Made by a program: the position numbers and the translations under genes. The notes beneath the pieces are model-generated. The model was not told where the DNA came from, did no database searches, and saw only the letters and a program-made list of their open reading frames with translations. Below, one piece after another: positions 53,402 through 62,401 of a stretch of DNA of 64,000 bases. The stretch's first letter is position 1. Each line of letters opens with the position of its first letter. The stretch covers positions 62,001 through 126,000 of the forward strand of contig NZ_BAYE01000015.1 in NCBI RefSeq assembly GCF_000685095.1, given 5' to 3'. This stretch comes from Paraburkholderia caledonica NBRC 102488. GTDB lineage: Bacteria > Pseudomonadota > Gammaproteobacteria > Burkholderiales > Burkholderiaceae.

Positions 53402-54355
53402 ATGAACAAGCCGGTTTTGCCCCTCACCTATGAGCAACTCGATCACTGGATCGAATCGCTGCAACCCGCGTTGCTCGCCGAAGGTTTTGCGATGGCAATC
53501 GGCATTCTGCGTGGCGGTGCTCCACTCGCACTGATGGTTTCGCACTCGGCCGGCGCGCCGGTCGCGTTCCTGCGCTATGACCGCACGTCGCGCACAGTGG
53601 CGTGGGACTCGACGCTGCCCATCCCGCCGGCCGGCTCGAAGGTCCTGCTGTGCGAAGACATTGCGGGCCGCGGCTTTACGCTGGTGGACTGCCTTGCGTT
53701 CCTCGAACAGCATGGCCTCGATGTGAAGATGCTGACGGGCGCCGTCGACGACCTGAGCCGCACGCAGCCAGACTATGCAATCGACGCGCGCGGCTACTTC
53801 GCGCTATTCCCGTGGGAACGCCAGGCCTACACCGAGCGCTATCGCGACGACTGGGCGCGCGTCGAGGCGGGCGATGCGCCGGCAATGGCAGACGATCACC
53901 ACTACGCGACTTATGCGATCGACCTCGACGGCATTCTGCTGCCCGACGTGCCGCTTGCGCGCTACGACGAAGATCTCGCCGCGGCACTGCTCGAACGCGA
54001 TGCACTGCTGCCGTTCGAAGTGCTGCCGGGCATCGACCTCAAGCGCGTTCGCACGATCATCACGGGCCGGCCTGAAATGGACCGCGCGCGCACACAAGCG
54101 TGGCTGGAGCGGCACGGCTTCGGCCATATGCAACTGGTGATGCGCACGCCCGGCACGCACGACGAGAGCCCGGCCGGTGCGGCCGCTCACAAAGCGGCTG
54201 CGGCGCTCGCGGGCGGCGTCACGCACTTCGTGGAAAGCGATCCGGTGCAGGCCTTGCTGATCGCGCAACAGGCACCGCTATTGCGCGTGATCTGGTGGGA
54301 CGCCCAGACGCATACCGGTATGCTGGTCGGCGCGCGCGCGTGGGCGTCGGAGTGA
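53402..54355 (+). CDS. phosphoribosyltransferase-HAD-like fusion protein
   Basis: This 317-residue protein has an N-terminal type I PRTase domain with a PRPP-loop-like LLCEDIAGRGFTL (82-94). A C-terminal HAD-like region follows, with AIDLDGILLP (Asp174, Asp176), Thr221 in IITGRP and a distal TPGTHDES loop. Such fusions appear in stress-response gene sets (for example around tellurite-type ter operons). None of those partners are here. ATG 53402 is chosen; an upstream start is possible. It converges on the NERD helicase gene 13 bases away. Substrate unknown. Confidence 0.72.
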   Translation: MNKPVLPLTYEQLDHWIESLQPALLAEGFAMAIGILRGGAPLALMVSHSAGAPVAFLRYDRTSRTVAWDSTLPIPPAGSKVLLCEDIAGRGFTLVDCLAFLEQHGLDVKMLTGAVDDLSRTQPDYAIDARGYFALFPWERQAYTERYRDDWARVEAGDAPAMADDHHYATYAIDLDGILLPDVPLARYDEDLAAALLERDALLPFEVLPGIDLKRVRTIITGRPEMDRARTQAWLERHGFGHMQLVMRTPGTHDESPAGAAAHKAAAALAGGVTHFVESDPVQALLIAQQAPLLRVIWWDAQTHTGMLVGARAWASE

Positions 54356-54368
54356 GCGTGAGCGCGCG

Positions 54369-56063
54369 TCAGGCTTCGCGCGCTTCCTTGTTCTCCTTTC
54401 TCTCCTTGCCGTCGCGCAAATGCAGATACTGGGCCGCGCGCTGCGTAGCGACGATGATGAGCTTCATCGTTGCCCGCGTGGCGCCGACAAACAGTTTGCG
54501 TGCGATACGTTCGTCGAATGCATTGAAGTCGACTTCAGTGAGAATCACGCAGGGCGCCGCCTGACCCTTGAAACGGTAGATCGATTCGAACAGAACATCG
54601 CCGTCGCGATATTCTGGATTGCCAAACAAATCATATTTCCCGGTAAAACTGCGCAGCCGATGCGGGCCGAGATGATCCTGCGCGGTCATCGCCGAGCCTT
54701 CGCGTCCGCGAAACGACAGCACCGCGATGTCCTGCTTGCGAAAGCCAAGCGACAGCGCCTGGGTGATCGCGCGCTTGGTTGCTTCGATGCTGCCCTCGGC
54801 GGCGTTCGCTTCGTCGTAGACGGACAGCGAAATGTCGGAGCCGTCGAATGGACTACCCGACGCGAGCGTCGCCGCAACAGGCACCGCTGCGCCGACCACG
54901 TCGCGCACGTAGTCGAGAATGTCGCGCGGGCTACGATAGTTGGTGGTCTCTTTTAGCGTGGTCCAGCCGGGCAGCGCTACCGGTTCGCGCATATAGAGAT
55001 TCTGCAGCGGATCTTCGAGCCACCACCACGCGCCGCCCGGGCTTAGCAGGCGTTCGAGTGCGGCGACCCACGGCTCCTGAAAATCCTGTCCTTCGTCGAC
55101 GATCAGCACGTCGAATTGCCAGCGCGCGTCGATCGGCGTTTCCGCAAACATCGCTTCGAGTTGATCGAATACCTGGCCTGACTCGAAATCGGGCTCGCGG
55201 CCAGCATCGCGCGCAATCCAGTCGCACAGTTGATGATAGTTCGCGACCTTCGCCTCGGGCGGCGCCACGCGCGAGATATGGTCAGCCAAAGGCCGGTTGA
55301 AGCACACATATAACGGACGCTGCCCACGCCCGACGGCGTCTTTCATTACCTGCACCGCCAGTTGCGTCTTGCCGGAGCCTGCCGTGCCGATCACGCGCAG
55401 GCGAAACGGCGAGAATTCGAGCCGCCGCGCCCACGTTGCAAGACCGCCCGCGAGGCGTGTGACGAGCGTGCCCGCCTGGCCGACGAGAGCACTTGCGTCC
55501 GGGGTGAGCGCGAGTTCATCGGCGAGAAAGTGGTGGATTTTTGACGCGCATGGCAGGCGCGGCTCGTCGGCCGGCAGCGCGTCGCGAATCACCGCGGCGA
55601 GCCGGTCGCGGCGCGTCGCGTCGACGATCCGGGCAGGATTCACGCCTGCAATCGCGGCGTCCTTCACGATATGGTCGGGGCAATACAGCAACTCTTCGAT
55701 GAAATAGGTGCCCGCGCCGAACGCGGCGGTAAAGCGCCGGTGCAACCCTTCGATGGTATGCGCGAGCGCGATCGCCACGTTGCGCTCGGTCTGCAGATAA
55801 ACCTTGACGAGCCCCTTCGGTGTTTCGCGCAGAAAGCCGGTCTTCTGTTCGACGATCATTACGCGCCCGGCCGGACTGACGATCACAAAATCGGCCTCGC
55901 CGAAGACAGAAAAGTTCTGGTTGAGCCGCGTCCAGTGTACGCCGTGATAGACCGTGTAATCGTCGGGGAGCGCCTGTTCCAGCAATGCGAGCGTTTCCCG
56001 CTCGCGCGACGCCGCGCCGGTGGCGGCGAGGCTCTTCCAGTCGTCGGGGACAATGCGGGCCAT
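54369..56063 (-). CDS. NERD-nuclease / UvrD-like helicase
   Basis: This 564-residue protein has an N-terminal NERD domain of the PD-(D/E)xK fold with Asp58 and Glu72-x-Lys74 (GEADFVIVSPAGRVMIVEQK) intact. A superfamily I helicase follows with Walker A GTAGSGKT (226-233), Walker B DEGQD (323-327), KETTNYRSPRD and a C-terminal FVGATRATM motif. A role in DNA repair, plasmid processing or defence is possible; I cannot choose. It is monocistronic and complete. Confidence 0.88.
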   Translation of the reverse strand: MARIVPDDWKSLAATGAASRERETLALLEQALPDDYTVYHGVHWTRLNQNFSVFGEADFVIVSPAGRVMIVEQKTGFLRETPKGLVKVYLQTERNVAIALAHTIEGLHRRFTAAFGAGTYFIEELLYCPDHIVKDAAIAGVNPARIVDATRRDRLAAVIRDALPADEPRLPCASKIHHFLADELALTPDASALVGQAGTLVTRLAGGLATWARRLEFSPFRLRVIGTAGSGKTQLAVQVMKDAVGRGQRPLYVCFNRPLADHISRVAPPEAKVANYHQLCDWIARDAGREPDFESGQVFDQLEAMFAETPIDARWQFDVLIVDEGQDFQEPWVAALERLLSPGGAWWWLEDPLQNLYMREPVALPGWTTLKETTNYRSPRDILDYVRDVVGAAVPVAATLASGSPFDGSDISLSVYDEANAAEGSIEATKRAITQALSLGFRKQDIAVLSFRGREGSAMTAQDHLGPHRLRSFTGKYDLFGNPEYRDGDVLFESIYRFKGQAAPCVILTEVDFNAFDERIARKLFVGATRATMKLIIVATQRAAQYLHLRDGKERKENKEAREA

Positions 56064-56254
56064 GCGGTGCCTCGTCGTATTTCGGTGCGCTCATTGTACG
56101 CAACGCATTGAGCGGCCGGCGCTCCGGCGTTCTGTTGCGAGATCGCCGCATCGCTGCGCACGCATCCAAACGTATGCGCATCGTGTATCGTTACTGGTTG
56201 AACGCCGAGCGCGATGCACGGCTTGCCAACTGTCGACAAAAAAGGATTAACCGG

Positions 56255-56881
56255 ATGATTACGATCTGGGGGCGCACGAATTCAGTCAACGTGCAAAAAG
56301 TCTTGTGGTGCTGCGATGAACTGGTGCTGCCGTACGAGCGCATCGACGCGGGCATGCAATTCGGCCGCAACAACGAGCCGGCGTACCTTTCAATGAACCC
56401 GACCGGCAAGATTCCCACGCTGGTCGACGACGACTTCGAACTGTGGGAATCGAATTCGATACTGCGTTACCTGGCGCTGCAGTACGGCGCGGGCAGTCCG
56501 CTGTATCCCGCCGAACCGCGGCTACGTGCGAGCATCGACCGCTGGCTGGACTGGTCGCTGTCCACGCTGCAACCGGCCGAGCGGCCGGTGTTCTGGGCGC
56601 TCGTGCGCACGCCGCCCGAACAGCGCGACGCGGCCAGGCTCGCCGAAGACATCCGCACCGTCACCGCGCTGTGGCAAATGCTCGACACGCATCTGCAAGG
56701 ACGCTTCTTCCTTGAAAGCGACAAATTTACGCTGGCCGATATCGTGATCGGCGCGTATGCGAAACGGTGGTTCGGCCTGGACGGCGTGGAGCGTCCGCCG
56801 TTACCCAATTTGGAGCGCTGGTATTCGCGCATTGCGACCCGCCCGGGCTTCAAGAAATACGTCGACTTCCCGCTCACGTGA
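56255..56881 (+). CDS. glutathione S-transferase family protein
   Basis: This 208-residue enzyme has a thioredoxin-like GST_N domain (TIWGRTNSVNVQKVLWCCDE, MNPTGKIPTLVDD, LWESNSILRYLA) and an all-helical GST_C domain (FFLESDKFTLADIVIGAYAK, PLPNLERWYSRI). The start at 56255 follows a GGAT ribosome site after an A-run. It likely conjugates or reduces electrophiles with glutathione. Monocistronic. Confidence 0.93.
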   Translation: MITIWGRTNSVNVQKVLWCCDELVLPYERIDAGMQFGRNNEPAYLSMNPTGKIPTLVDDDFELWESNSILRYLALQYGAGSPLYPAEPRLRASIDRWLDWSLSTLQPAERPVFWALVRTPPEQRDAARLAEDIRTVTALWQMLDTHLQGRFFLESDKFTLADIVIGAYAKRWFGLDGVERPPLPNLERWYSRIATRPGFKKYVDFPLT

Positions 56882-57028
56882 ACTAGTGCGGGCAGCGGTG
56901 CGCAATCGGCGGAGCTGCGGAGCCGGTCTCCGTCGCCTGCTGTGAGCGCGTCCGGCGCGGCGACTCACGCCGACGTGGCAACAGGTTGGCAACAGGCGTT
57001 CGCCCTGGTTGGCCTTTATAATCGACGC

Positions 57029-57640
57029 ATGAAGAACGCCAAGCCCGCCGCCGCTACCGCCGCAAACCCAGCCAGTCCCACGCGCACGGAGAAAACCGCA
57101 GCTTCCGCCGATGCCGTTGCTCAGGCGCCGGGGCACACGCACGGCGACTCGCCCGAAGCCGCGCTGGCTCTCGCGGAAGAGTACTGCCGCGAACGCGGCG
57201 AGAAGCTCACGCCGATTCGCCGCAAAGTGCTCGAATTGCTGCTGAACTCGGGACGCGCCACCAAAGCGTATTCGCTGCTCGACGACATGCGCCAGATTCA
57301 TCCGGGCTCTGCGCCGCCCACGGTTTATCGTGCGCTCGACTTTCTGCTGTCAGCAGGTCTCGTGCATCGGATCGAATCGATCAATGCATTTACGGTGTGC
57401 CACGATCTGACGCAATGTCAGCATGGCATTCTGGTGGTTTGCCAGCAGTGCGGCAACGTCACTGAACTGCATCAGCCGAAGCTGCGCCAGGCGCTCGTCG
57501 CGCAAATCGAAGATGCCGGTTACCGGATCGCAAGCGACGAAATCGAACTGAAGGGATTGTGTTCCGCATGTCAGGCGGCAGAGGCGGCCGCAGCGGCTGT
57601 GCCGAAGACAGGATCGACGGCGCCCGTTGCGGCTAAATAG
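57029..57640 (+). CDS. zur: Fur-family regulator, probably Zur
   Basis: This 203-residue repressor has an Ala/Thr-rich N-terminal extension of about 45 residues before the winged helix (EKLTPIRRKVLELLLNSGRA, PPTVYRALDFLLSAGLVHRI). Metal sites are in TVCHDLTQCQHG, VCQQCG and LCSACQ. The CxxC pairs match Zur/Fur structural zinc; the Cys-rich sensing region favours Zur. The long N-terminus is longer than in enteric Zur. The expected role is zinc-dependent repression of uptake genes, none of which lie here. Confidence 0.78.
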   Translation: MKNAKPAAATAANPASPTRTEKTAASADAVAQAPGHTHGDSPEAALALAEEYCRERGEKLTPIRRKVLELLLNSGRATKAYSLLDDMRQIHPGSAPPTVYRALDFLLSAGLVHRIESINAFTVCHDLTQCQHGILVVCQQCGNVTELHQPKLRQALVAQIEDAGYRIASDEIELKGLCSACQAAEAAAAAVPKTGSTAPVAAK

Positions 57641-57701
57641 CGGCAATGTGTTGTGCTTGCGGCGCAAAGCCTTTGACGCTTCGCGCCGCGTTGTAACCTG
57701 C

Positions 57702-58223
57702 TCAGCGGGCTCCGCGTGCACCAATGGCGTCGTGCAGCAGAGTTACCAGATCTTCCGGTAACGCCGGTTTGGTCATGAAATGCTGGAAGCCTTCGCCGAT
57801 ACTTCGCAGACGGTAAGCGTCGTCGGTATGTCCCGTCAGCGCCACCGCTACCGAAGGCGCGTGATCGCCGCGAATCTCGTGATCACGCAGCCGCTGGATC
57901 AGATAGAAGCCGTCCATGGCGGGCAGTTCGAGGTCGCATACAACCGCATCCGGCAGCAGCCGGACGGCCGCTTCGACGCCCTCTTCCGCATCCGCCACGG
58001 CAACGACGTTTGCCCCTTCCGCTTCCAGCAACAAGGTCAGCGATTCCCGGCTGTCCGGGTCGTCTTCTACGAGCACGATCGTGGCCTGATCGAGTCTCAT
58101 TGCTCCGTTCATTTTATGTTGTTGCTCTAAAAATCCGGTCAGGCCGTCAGGCTTGGCCAATGTGTCGCCCTGCTGGGAGGGTTGCTTGCCGCCGATTTGC
58201 GCGGCCGCGAAATTGCTGTTCAT
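57702..58223 (-). CDS. stand-alone response-regulator receiver protein
   Basis: This CheY-like protein of up to 173 residues has the acidic pocket VLVEDDPDS, phospho-acceptor Asp in VVCDLELPAMDG, Thr in ALTGHTDD and Lys in FMTKPALP. The start is uncertain: the ATG at 58223 gives a 38-residue low-complexity N-terminus; ATG at 58109 or 58097 would give the bare receiver. No kinase or output domain adjoins. It converges on zur, with a GCGGCGC/GCGCCGC stem (57659-57665, 57683-57689) between them. The partner is unknown. Confidence 0.82.
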   Translation of the reverse strand: MNSNFAAAQIGGKQPSQQGDTLAKPDGLTGFLEQQHKMNGAMRLDQATIVLVEDDPDSRESLTLLLEAEGANVVAVADAEEGVEAAVRLLPDAVVCDLELPAMDGFYLIQRLRDHEIRGDHAPSVAVALTGHTDDAYRLRSIGEGFQHFMTKPALPEDLVTLLHDAIGARGAR

Positions 58224-58556
58224 GGTTCGGACTCGAATTCATGTGCCGAGTTGCAAAAAAGGCCCACGATTGTAGACATGACCCCTGCAACGCGCGCACA
58301 GTAACGCGCCAAAATTGCACGCCAATGAAAAAACGGCTCCCGCCGTCCGTCTCCACGGCGACCGGGGCCGACACCCGATTCGCCGCGGCGGCATAGGCGA
58401 TTGATTGCTTTCACTTGTCGCCGCGGCGTCTTTTCGTCATTCCTGCCGATTTCTTCTGCGACGCCAGCAGCCCCGTTGCCCGGCGTTCGCATTTACCCCA
58501 CTGGTAGCACGTTATGTGCCGCGCATGGCAAGGCATGCAACAGGTAAGTTGCATGG
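58224..58556. other. intergenic region
   Basis: The 333 bases between the receiver gene and the decayed TetR gene contain short A-runs (58255-58261, 58326-58332) but no recognised gene, terminator or RNA. Confidence 0.4.
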
Positions 58557-59242
58557 TTAACCAATTTTCTCCGGACTAATGCCCTGCACGAGAAGCGCCA
58601 CCGCGTGGCGGGCGATCTGGTCGCCGCCAATCAGGCGACGTTTGGGGTCGCGGCAAGCGACGTCTTCTGATTTGCGTCGCCGGAACGCTCCTGCATGCGC
58701 TGACGCAGCAGGCCGCTATCGCTGATGACTTCGCGCACCCACAGCGACGGAAACCACGGCCGCTCGACCCAGCCTGCACCATGCGCTGTGCGTGCTGCGT
58801 GATCGCCGCGACGGGATCCGTCGGCATGCTCCTGGAACGGCACGCCGAGACTCGCGCGCAACGGGCCGAAGCGCTCCTCGATGAGCACGTCGAGCGGTTG
58901 CTCACGCGTCTTGAAGTAGTAATGCATCATGGCCGGCGTGAAGCCCGCCTCGCGGGCAATCTCGCCGAGCGTCGTATCGACGATGCCTTGCCGCGCGAAC
59001 AGCACGAGCGCCGCGTCGAGCAGACGATTGCGCTGCTCCGCTCCGCGCGAAGCGCCCGGCGGCCTGCCAGGCCGTCTTGAAGATGCGCCCTCTGACGCGG
59101 TTTTTGCCAGGCCGCCTGTCGCGGGATCTGCGGCAACCGCCGCCGTTTGCCTCGCGCGCTTGCGCGGTTTCGCCGCAGAGCCGCTACCCCCGGAAGTCTT
59201 CGTGCCGCTCGTCTTCTTATCGACTGATGGAATTCTTGGCAT
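58557..59242 (-). pseudogene. decayed TetR-family regulator gene
   Basis: From ATG 59242 a basic, Thr/Ala-rich N-terminus leads into a good TetR helix-turn-helix (QRNRLLDAALVLFARQGIVD, TTLGEIAREAGFTPAMMHYY). Sense then shifts to another frame (DPVAAITQHAQRMVQ), back to the first (WFPSLWVREVISDSGLLRQR), hits a stop after ATPNVA, and resumes in a further frame (RLIGGDQIARHAVALLVQGI) to a stop at 58557. At least three frame disruptions make it non-functional. It once probably controlled an efflux system. Confidence 0.85.
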
Positions 59243-59279
59243 TGCACTCGTTTGACGCCCGAGAGAATGTCGCACATGG

Positions 59280-59860
59280 CGCTGGATTTTCTCTATCGAC
59301 CTGCCGCTCGGCATCGTCTCGCTGGCTGTGATCGGCGCGGTCTTCAAGCCGCGTCTGCATCACGTCAAGCACAACATCGACTAGATGGGCGCTGCGTTTC
59401 TTGCAGGCGCACTCACCTGCATCATTCTGTTCACGAGCCAGGGCGGCACGATCTTGCCGTGGTCGTCGCCGCAATTGTGGATCACGCTCGGCATGGGGCT
59501 CGTCGCGATCTGGGGGTTCATCCACGAAGAACGAAGCGCGGCTGAACCGATCAAGCCACTCGAACTTTTCAGGCAACGCACGTTTTTGCTGAGCAGTCTG
59601 ATCGGCTTTATCGTGGGCGTGTCGATGTTCGGCTCCGTGACGTTTTTGCCGCTCTATCTGCAAGTGGTCAAAGGCTCCGCACCGACAGAAGCCGGCATGC
59701 AGATGCTGCCGACGATGGGCGGCCTGTTCGTCATGTGGATGGTGACAGGTCGTCTGATCAGCAAAATTGGCCGCTATCGCATGTTCCCTATTGCGGGCAC
59801 CTTGCTCGTGGCGATCGCCATGATGCTACTCGCGCGCCTCATGGAAATATTGATTGCGTG
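59280..59860 (+). pseudogene. decayed DHA2-family MFS drug exporter fragment
   Basis: The frame from RWIFSIDLPLGIVSLAVIGA is the middle of an EmrB/QacA-type 14-TM exporter; its first 170 or so residues are missing. At 59382-59384 a TAG interrupts NID*MGAAFLAGALT, where relatives have Trp, a one-base change. Sense continues to about MLLARLME and then is lost, so the last third is missing too. It is adjacent to the decayed TetR gene, as an efflux operon remnant. Confidence 0.82.
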
Positions 59861-60171
59861 CGCCCGAAATTCGTCTGCGAAATGCGCGCGCCATACCACA
59901 AAAAGAATCGCGCGCGTTCGTCCTCATGGTGTGCGCGATCATTCGTCCTACCTGGTAATGTGCGCTAGCGCACACAACATAGGGTCGATCGTCCATTGAC
60001 GTCCGTCTCGAAACGCCACATATTGAAACGGACGGCATGCAAGCATCGCTCGCTTGCCTGCCCGGACTCTCTGGCGCATGTAGATCGTGGTTTCCGCGGA
60101 TACCCATACCGCTTCAAGCGCGATCGGAAGCATGCCGTAACGGCATTGTTTTCCTCAGTTGGAGCCATAGC
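59861..60171. other. intergenic region with 16-bp palindrome
   Basis: The 311 bases include a perfect 16-base palindrome TGTGCGCTAGCGCACA (59959-59974) and an inverted repeat GTCCGT/ACGGAC (60001-60006, 60028-60033) ahead of the zinc-ribbon gene. These may be regulatory or scars of the neighbouring gene loss. Confidence 0.55.
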
Positions 60172-61221
60172 ATGTCCACTCAGACCTTAGCCGGCGATCG
60201 CTTTCCGACGCCATGCAAACAATGTGGCGGTGCGCTTTACCGGCGAGTGGATCATTGCCCGTATTGCGGCTCGGTTCATCCGCTCGATGCCGACGCACGC
60301 GCACCTGTGCGCAGCGCGCTGCACGAGAGTCGAGCCAGCACGCTGAGCATGTCGATGTTGAACGACGGTTTCGGCGCGCCGGCGCTCAACGAGCCCGACT
60401 TCCCCGGCGGCGCATTGCATGCCGGCCTCAACCTCGCTCCGGCAGGCGCGCTTCAGGCGTCTTCGTCGTCGCTGCTTTCGCCCGACACGCCGCTGTTGCC
60501 CGTTGCCGATCCTGCCGAACTGCCGCATCGCGCGGCTCTGCGCATGCGCCACGCGGTACTCGCGACCGCGACCATTGTCGCCGCGGGCCTGGCGTATGTC
60601 GGCTACGCGCTATTCAACGACAGCCGCGACCTGCATTCCGGCAACGGCGAGCAGTCTGCAGAAACCGCCCACGACGCCAGAACGACAACAGGTACCATCG
60701 CGCGATACTCGCCCGATCAGGCAGCCGACTCGCGCATCGCTGCGATGCCCGGCAAATCCACCGGCACAGAAGGCGTGCGAAACGCCGTACAGGCAATACC
60801 GGCCGCTGTACCGATCGCGGTGGTTTCAGCGAAACCGGCCACACCGCAATTCCGCGACGGCGCGCAAGCCCTGCGGGCGGCCCGCACCGCATTGCGCGCC
60901 AACGATCTGAGCGCGGCGCAAGCGGCCTTGGGCGCAGCGCAATCGCTGCAACCCGAGAGCAGCGACGCGCAAAGTCTCGCCGCCGAATTGAAACCGTTGA
61001 CCGCGCGCCGCGACGCCGCGTTGCTGGCGGCGCAGATGTGCGCGGACCAGCAAACATGGCCGTGCGCGCGGGAGCATGCGAACGAGGCGCTGGCGCTAGA
61101 CACCGGCAGCGACACGGCAAAGACGATCCTCGAGCGTGTGATTCGCGAAACCGGCTGGGCGCCGCTCAGTTCGCAGACAACCAGCAATGCCAGGCTGCCG
61201 CGGCAGCCTGCCGTCCAATAG
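60172..61221 (+). CDS. zinc-ribbon, single-pass membrane protein with TPR-like C-terminus
   Basis: This 349-residue protein has an N-terminal zinc ribbon (CKQCGGALYRRVDHCPYCG), a variable linker, a TM helix at about 123-146 (HAVLATATIVAAGLAYVGYAL) and another linker. A C-terminal helical-repeat region follows (ALRAARTALRANDLSAAQAA, QMCADQQTWPCAREHANEAL). GGAG precedes the ATG. The zinc ribbon faces the cytoplasm and the repeat region the periplasm. It is followed after 58 bases by a TAXI solute-binding protein, probably in one operon. No function is known. Confidence 0.75.
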   Translation: MSTQTLAGDRFPTPCKQCGGALYRRVDHCPYCGSVHPLDADARAPVRSALHESRASTLSMSMLNDGFGAPALNEPDFPGGALHAGLNLAPAGALQASSSSLLSPDTPLLPVADPAELPHRAALRMRHAVLATATIVAAGLAYVGYALFNDSRDLHSGNGEQSAETAHDARTTTGTIARYSPDQAADSRIAAMPGKSTGTEGVRNAVQAIPAAVPIAVVSAKPATPQFRDGAQALRAARTALRANDLSAAQAALGAAQSLQPESSDAQSLAAELKPLTARRDAALLAAQMCADQQTWPCAREHANEALALDTGSDTAKTILERVIRETGWAPLSSQTTSNARLPRQPAVQ

Positions 61222-61279
61222 TTCGGATACCGAATTTAATGGCTGGAAAATTGCCAACCCGACCCGATAGGTGCAGACC

Positions 61280-62353
61280 ATGCTAAAGAGATTTCTGACG
61301 GGATGGCTAGGAGCGATGCTGCTGATCACGTCTTCGCTGCTGAGTGCCGAACCCGCGCACTACAAGATCGTCACGGGCCCCGAACGCGGCACCTACATTC
61401 AGATCGGTCAGGACCTGTCGAAATGGGTCGCGCAGCCGGCGGGCATCGATCTCGCCGTGGTCGCGTCGAAGGGGTCAGCCGAGAACGTGCAGCGCATGCG
61501 CTTCGAGCCGGGCGTGAAACTCGCGCTGGTGCAGTCCGACGTGTATCAGGCGTACATCGACATGGCCAACTCGGGCAATCCCGACGCCGGTACCGCGATC
61601 CGCCCGCTGCGCCTCATCATGCCGCTTTACGACGAAGAGATTAACGTCGTAGTCCGCGCGGATTCGCCGCTCAAAAGTCTAGGCGACATCAGGGACAAGA
61701 CCATCAGCGTCGGCCTGCTCGGCAGCGGGACCGCGCAATCGGCGACTACCCTGTATCGCCTTATGTTCGGTCAGCCTATTCCCGAACAGAACGTCCAGCA
61801 CCTGAGCAACGAAGACGCACTGGCCGCATTGATCGTCAAGAAAGTGGACGTCGCGATCATCGTGGTCGGCCAGCCCGCAAAGCTGTTCAACGATATGAAC
61901 CCGGAACTGCTGCAGCAGATCCGTCTGCTGAAAGCCGAGCCCACGGCACCCGAAACCGTCCGTGCGAAGCAGACCTATTTCCCCGCCACGATCCGGGCGA
62001 GCAGCTATCCGAACTGGCTGAAAGAAGACGTGCCGACGCTGACGGTCAAGGCCTTCCTCGTCACCTATGACTATGGTCTGCGCGATACCGTGGGCAACCT
62101 GAATCATTTTGCCGACTCGCTATGCGCGAACTTCGACAATCTGCAGGAGCACGGGCATCCGAAATGGAAACAGGTCAAGCTGGAATTGCCCAGCCTCGTG
62201 CGTGGTTGGAAATATTACCCGCCTGTAGAGAAGCATTTACGCGCGTGCCTTGCAAACCGGAGTGCAGGCATCAACGCGGCCGCGGCTCAGGTCTCGGAAA
62301 AGCCGCGTAGCAACTGTACGAGTCAGGAACGCCTGCTTCTGCTGTGCAAGTAA
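61280..62353 (+). CDS. TAXI-family solute-binding protein
   Basis: This 357-residue exported protein has a signal peptide (MLKRFLTGWLGAMLLITSSL) and the TAXI opening KIVTGPERGTYIQIGQDLSK, followed by ASKGSAENVQRMRF, LALVQSDVYQAY and VGLLGSGTAQSATTLY. TAXI proteins feed TRAP transporters; no TRAP membrane component is in this window. The companion upstream is a zinc-ribbon membrane protein, suggesting a sensor role or use of a distant permease. Ligand unknown. Confidence 0.88.
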   Translation: MLKRFLTGWLGAMLLITSSLLSAEPAHYKIVTGPERGTYIQIGQDLSKWVAQPAGIDLAVVASKGSAENVQRMRFEPGVKLALVQSDVYQAYIDMANSGNPDAGTAIRPLRLIMPLYDEEINVVVRADSPLKSLGDIRDKTISVGLLGSGTAQSATTLYRLMFGQPIPEQNVQHLSNEDALAALIVKKVDVAIIVVGQPAKLFNDMNPELLQQIRLLKAEPTAPETVRAKQTYFPATIRASSYPNWLKEDVPTLTVKAFLVTYDYGLRDTVGNLNHFADSLCANFDNLQEHGHPKWKQVKLELPSLVRGWKYYPPVEKHLRACLANRSAGINAAAAQVSEKPRSNCTSQERLLLLCK

Positions 62354-62401
62354 TGCATGCGAATGCGGAGCGGCAATGCATCAGCAGCGATCCTGCTGCG
62401 A

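Noticed and set aside
62381..62397. Small hairpin CAGCAG/CTGCTG between TAXI and MocR genes
   Set aside because: The stem is short and lacks a T-tract, so there is no reason to call a terminator.
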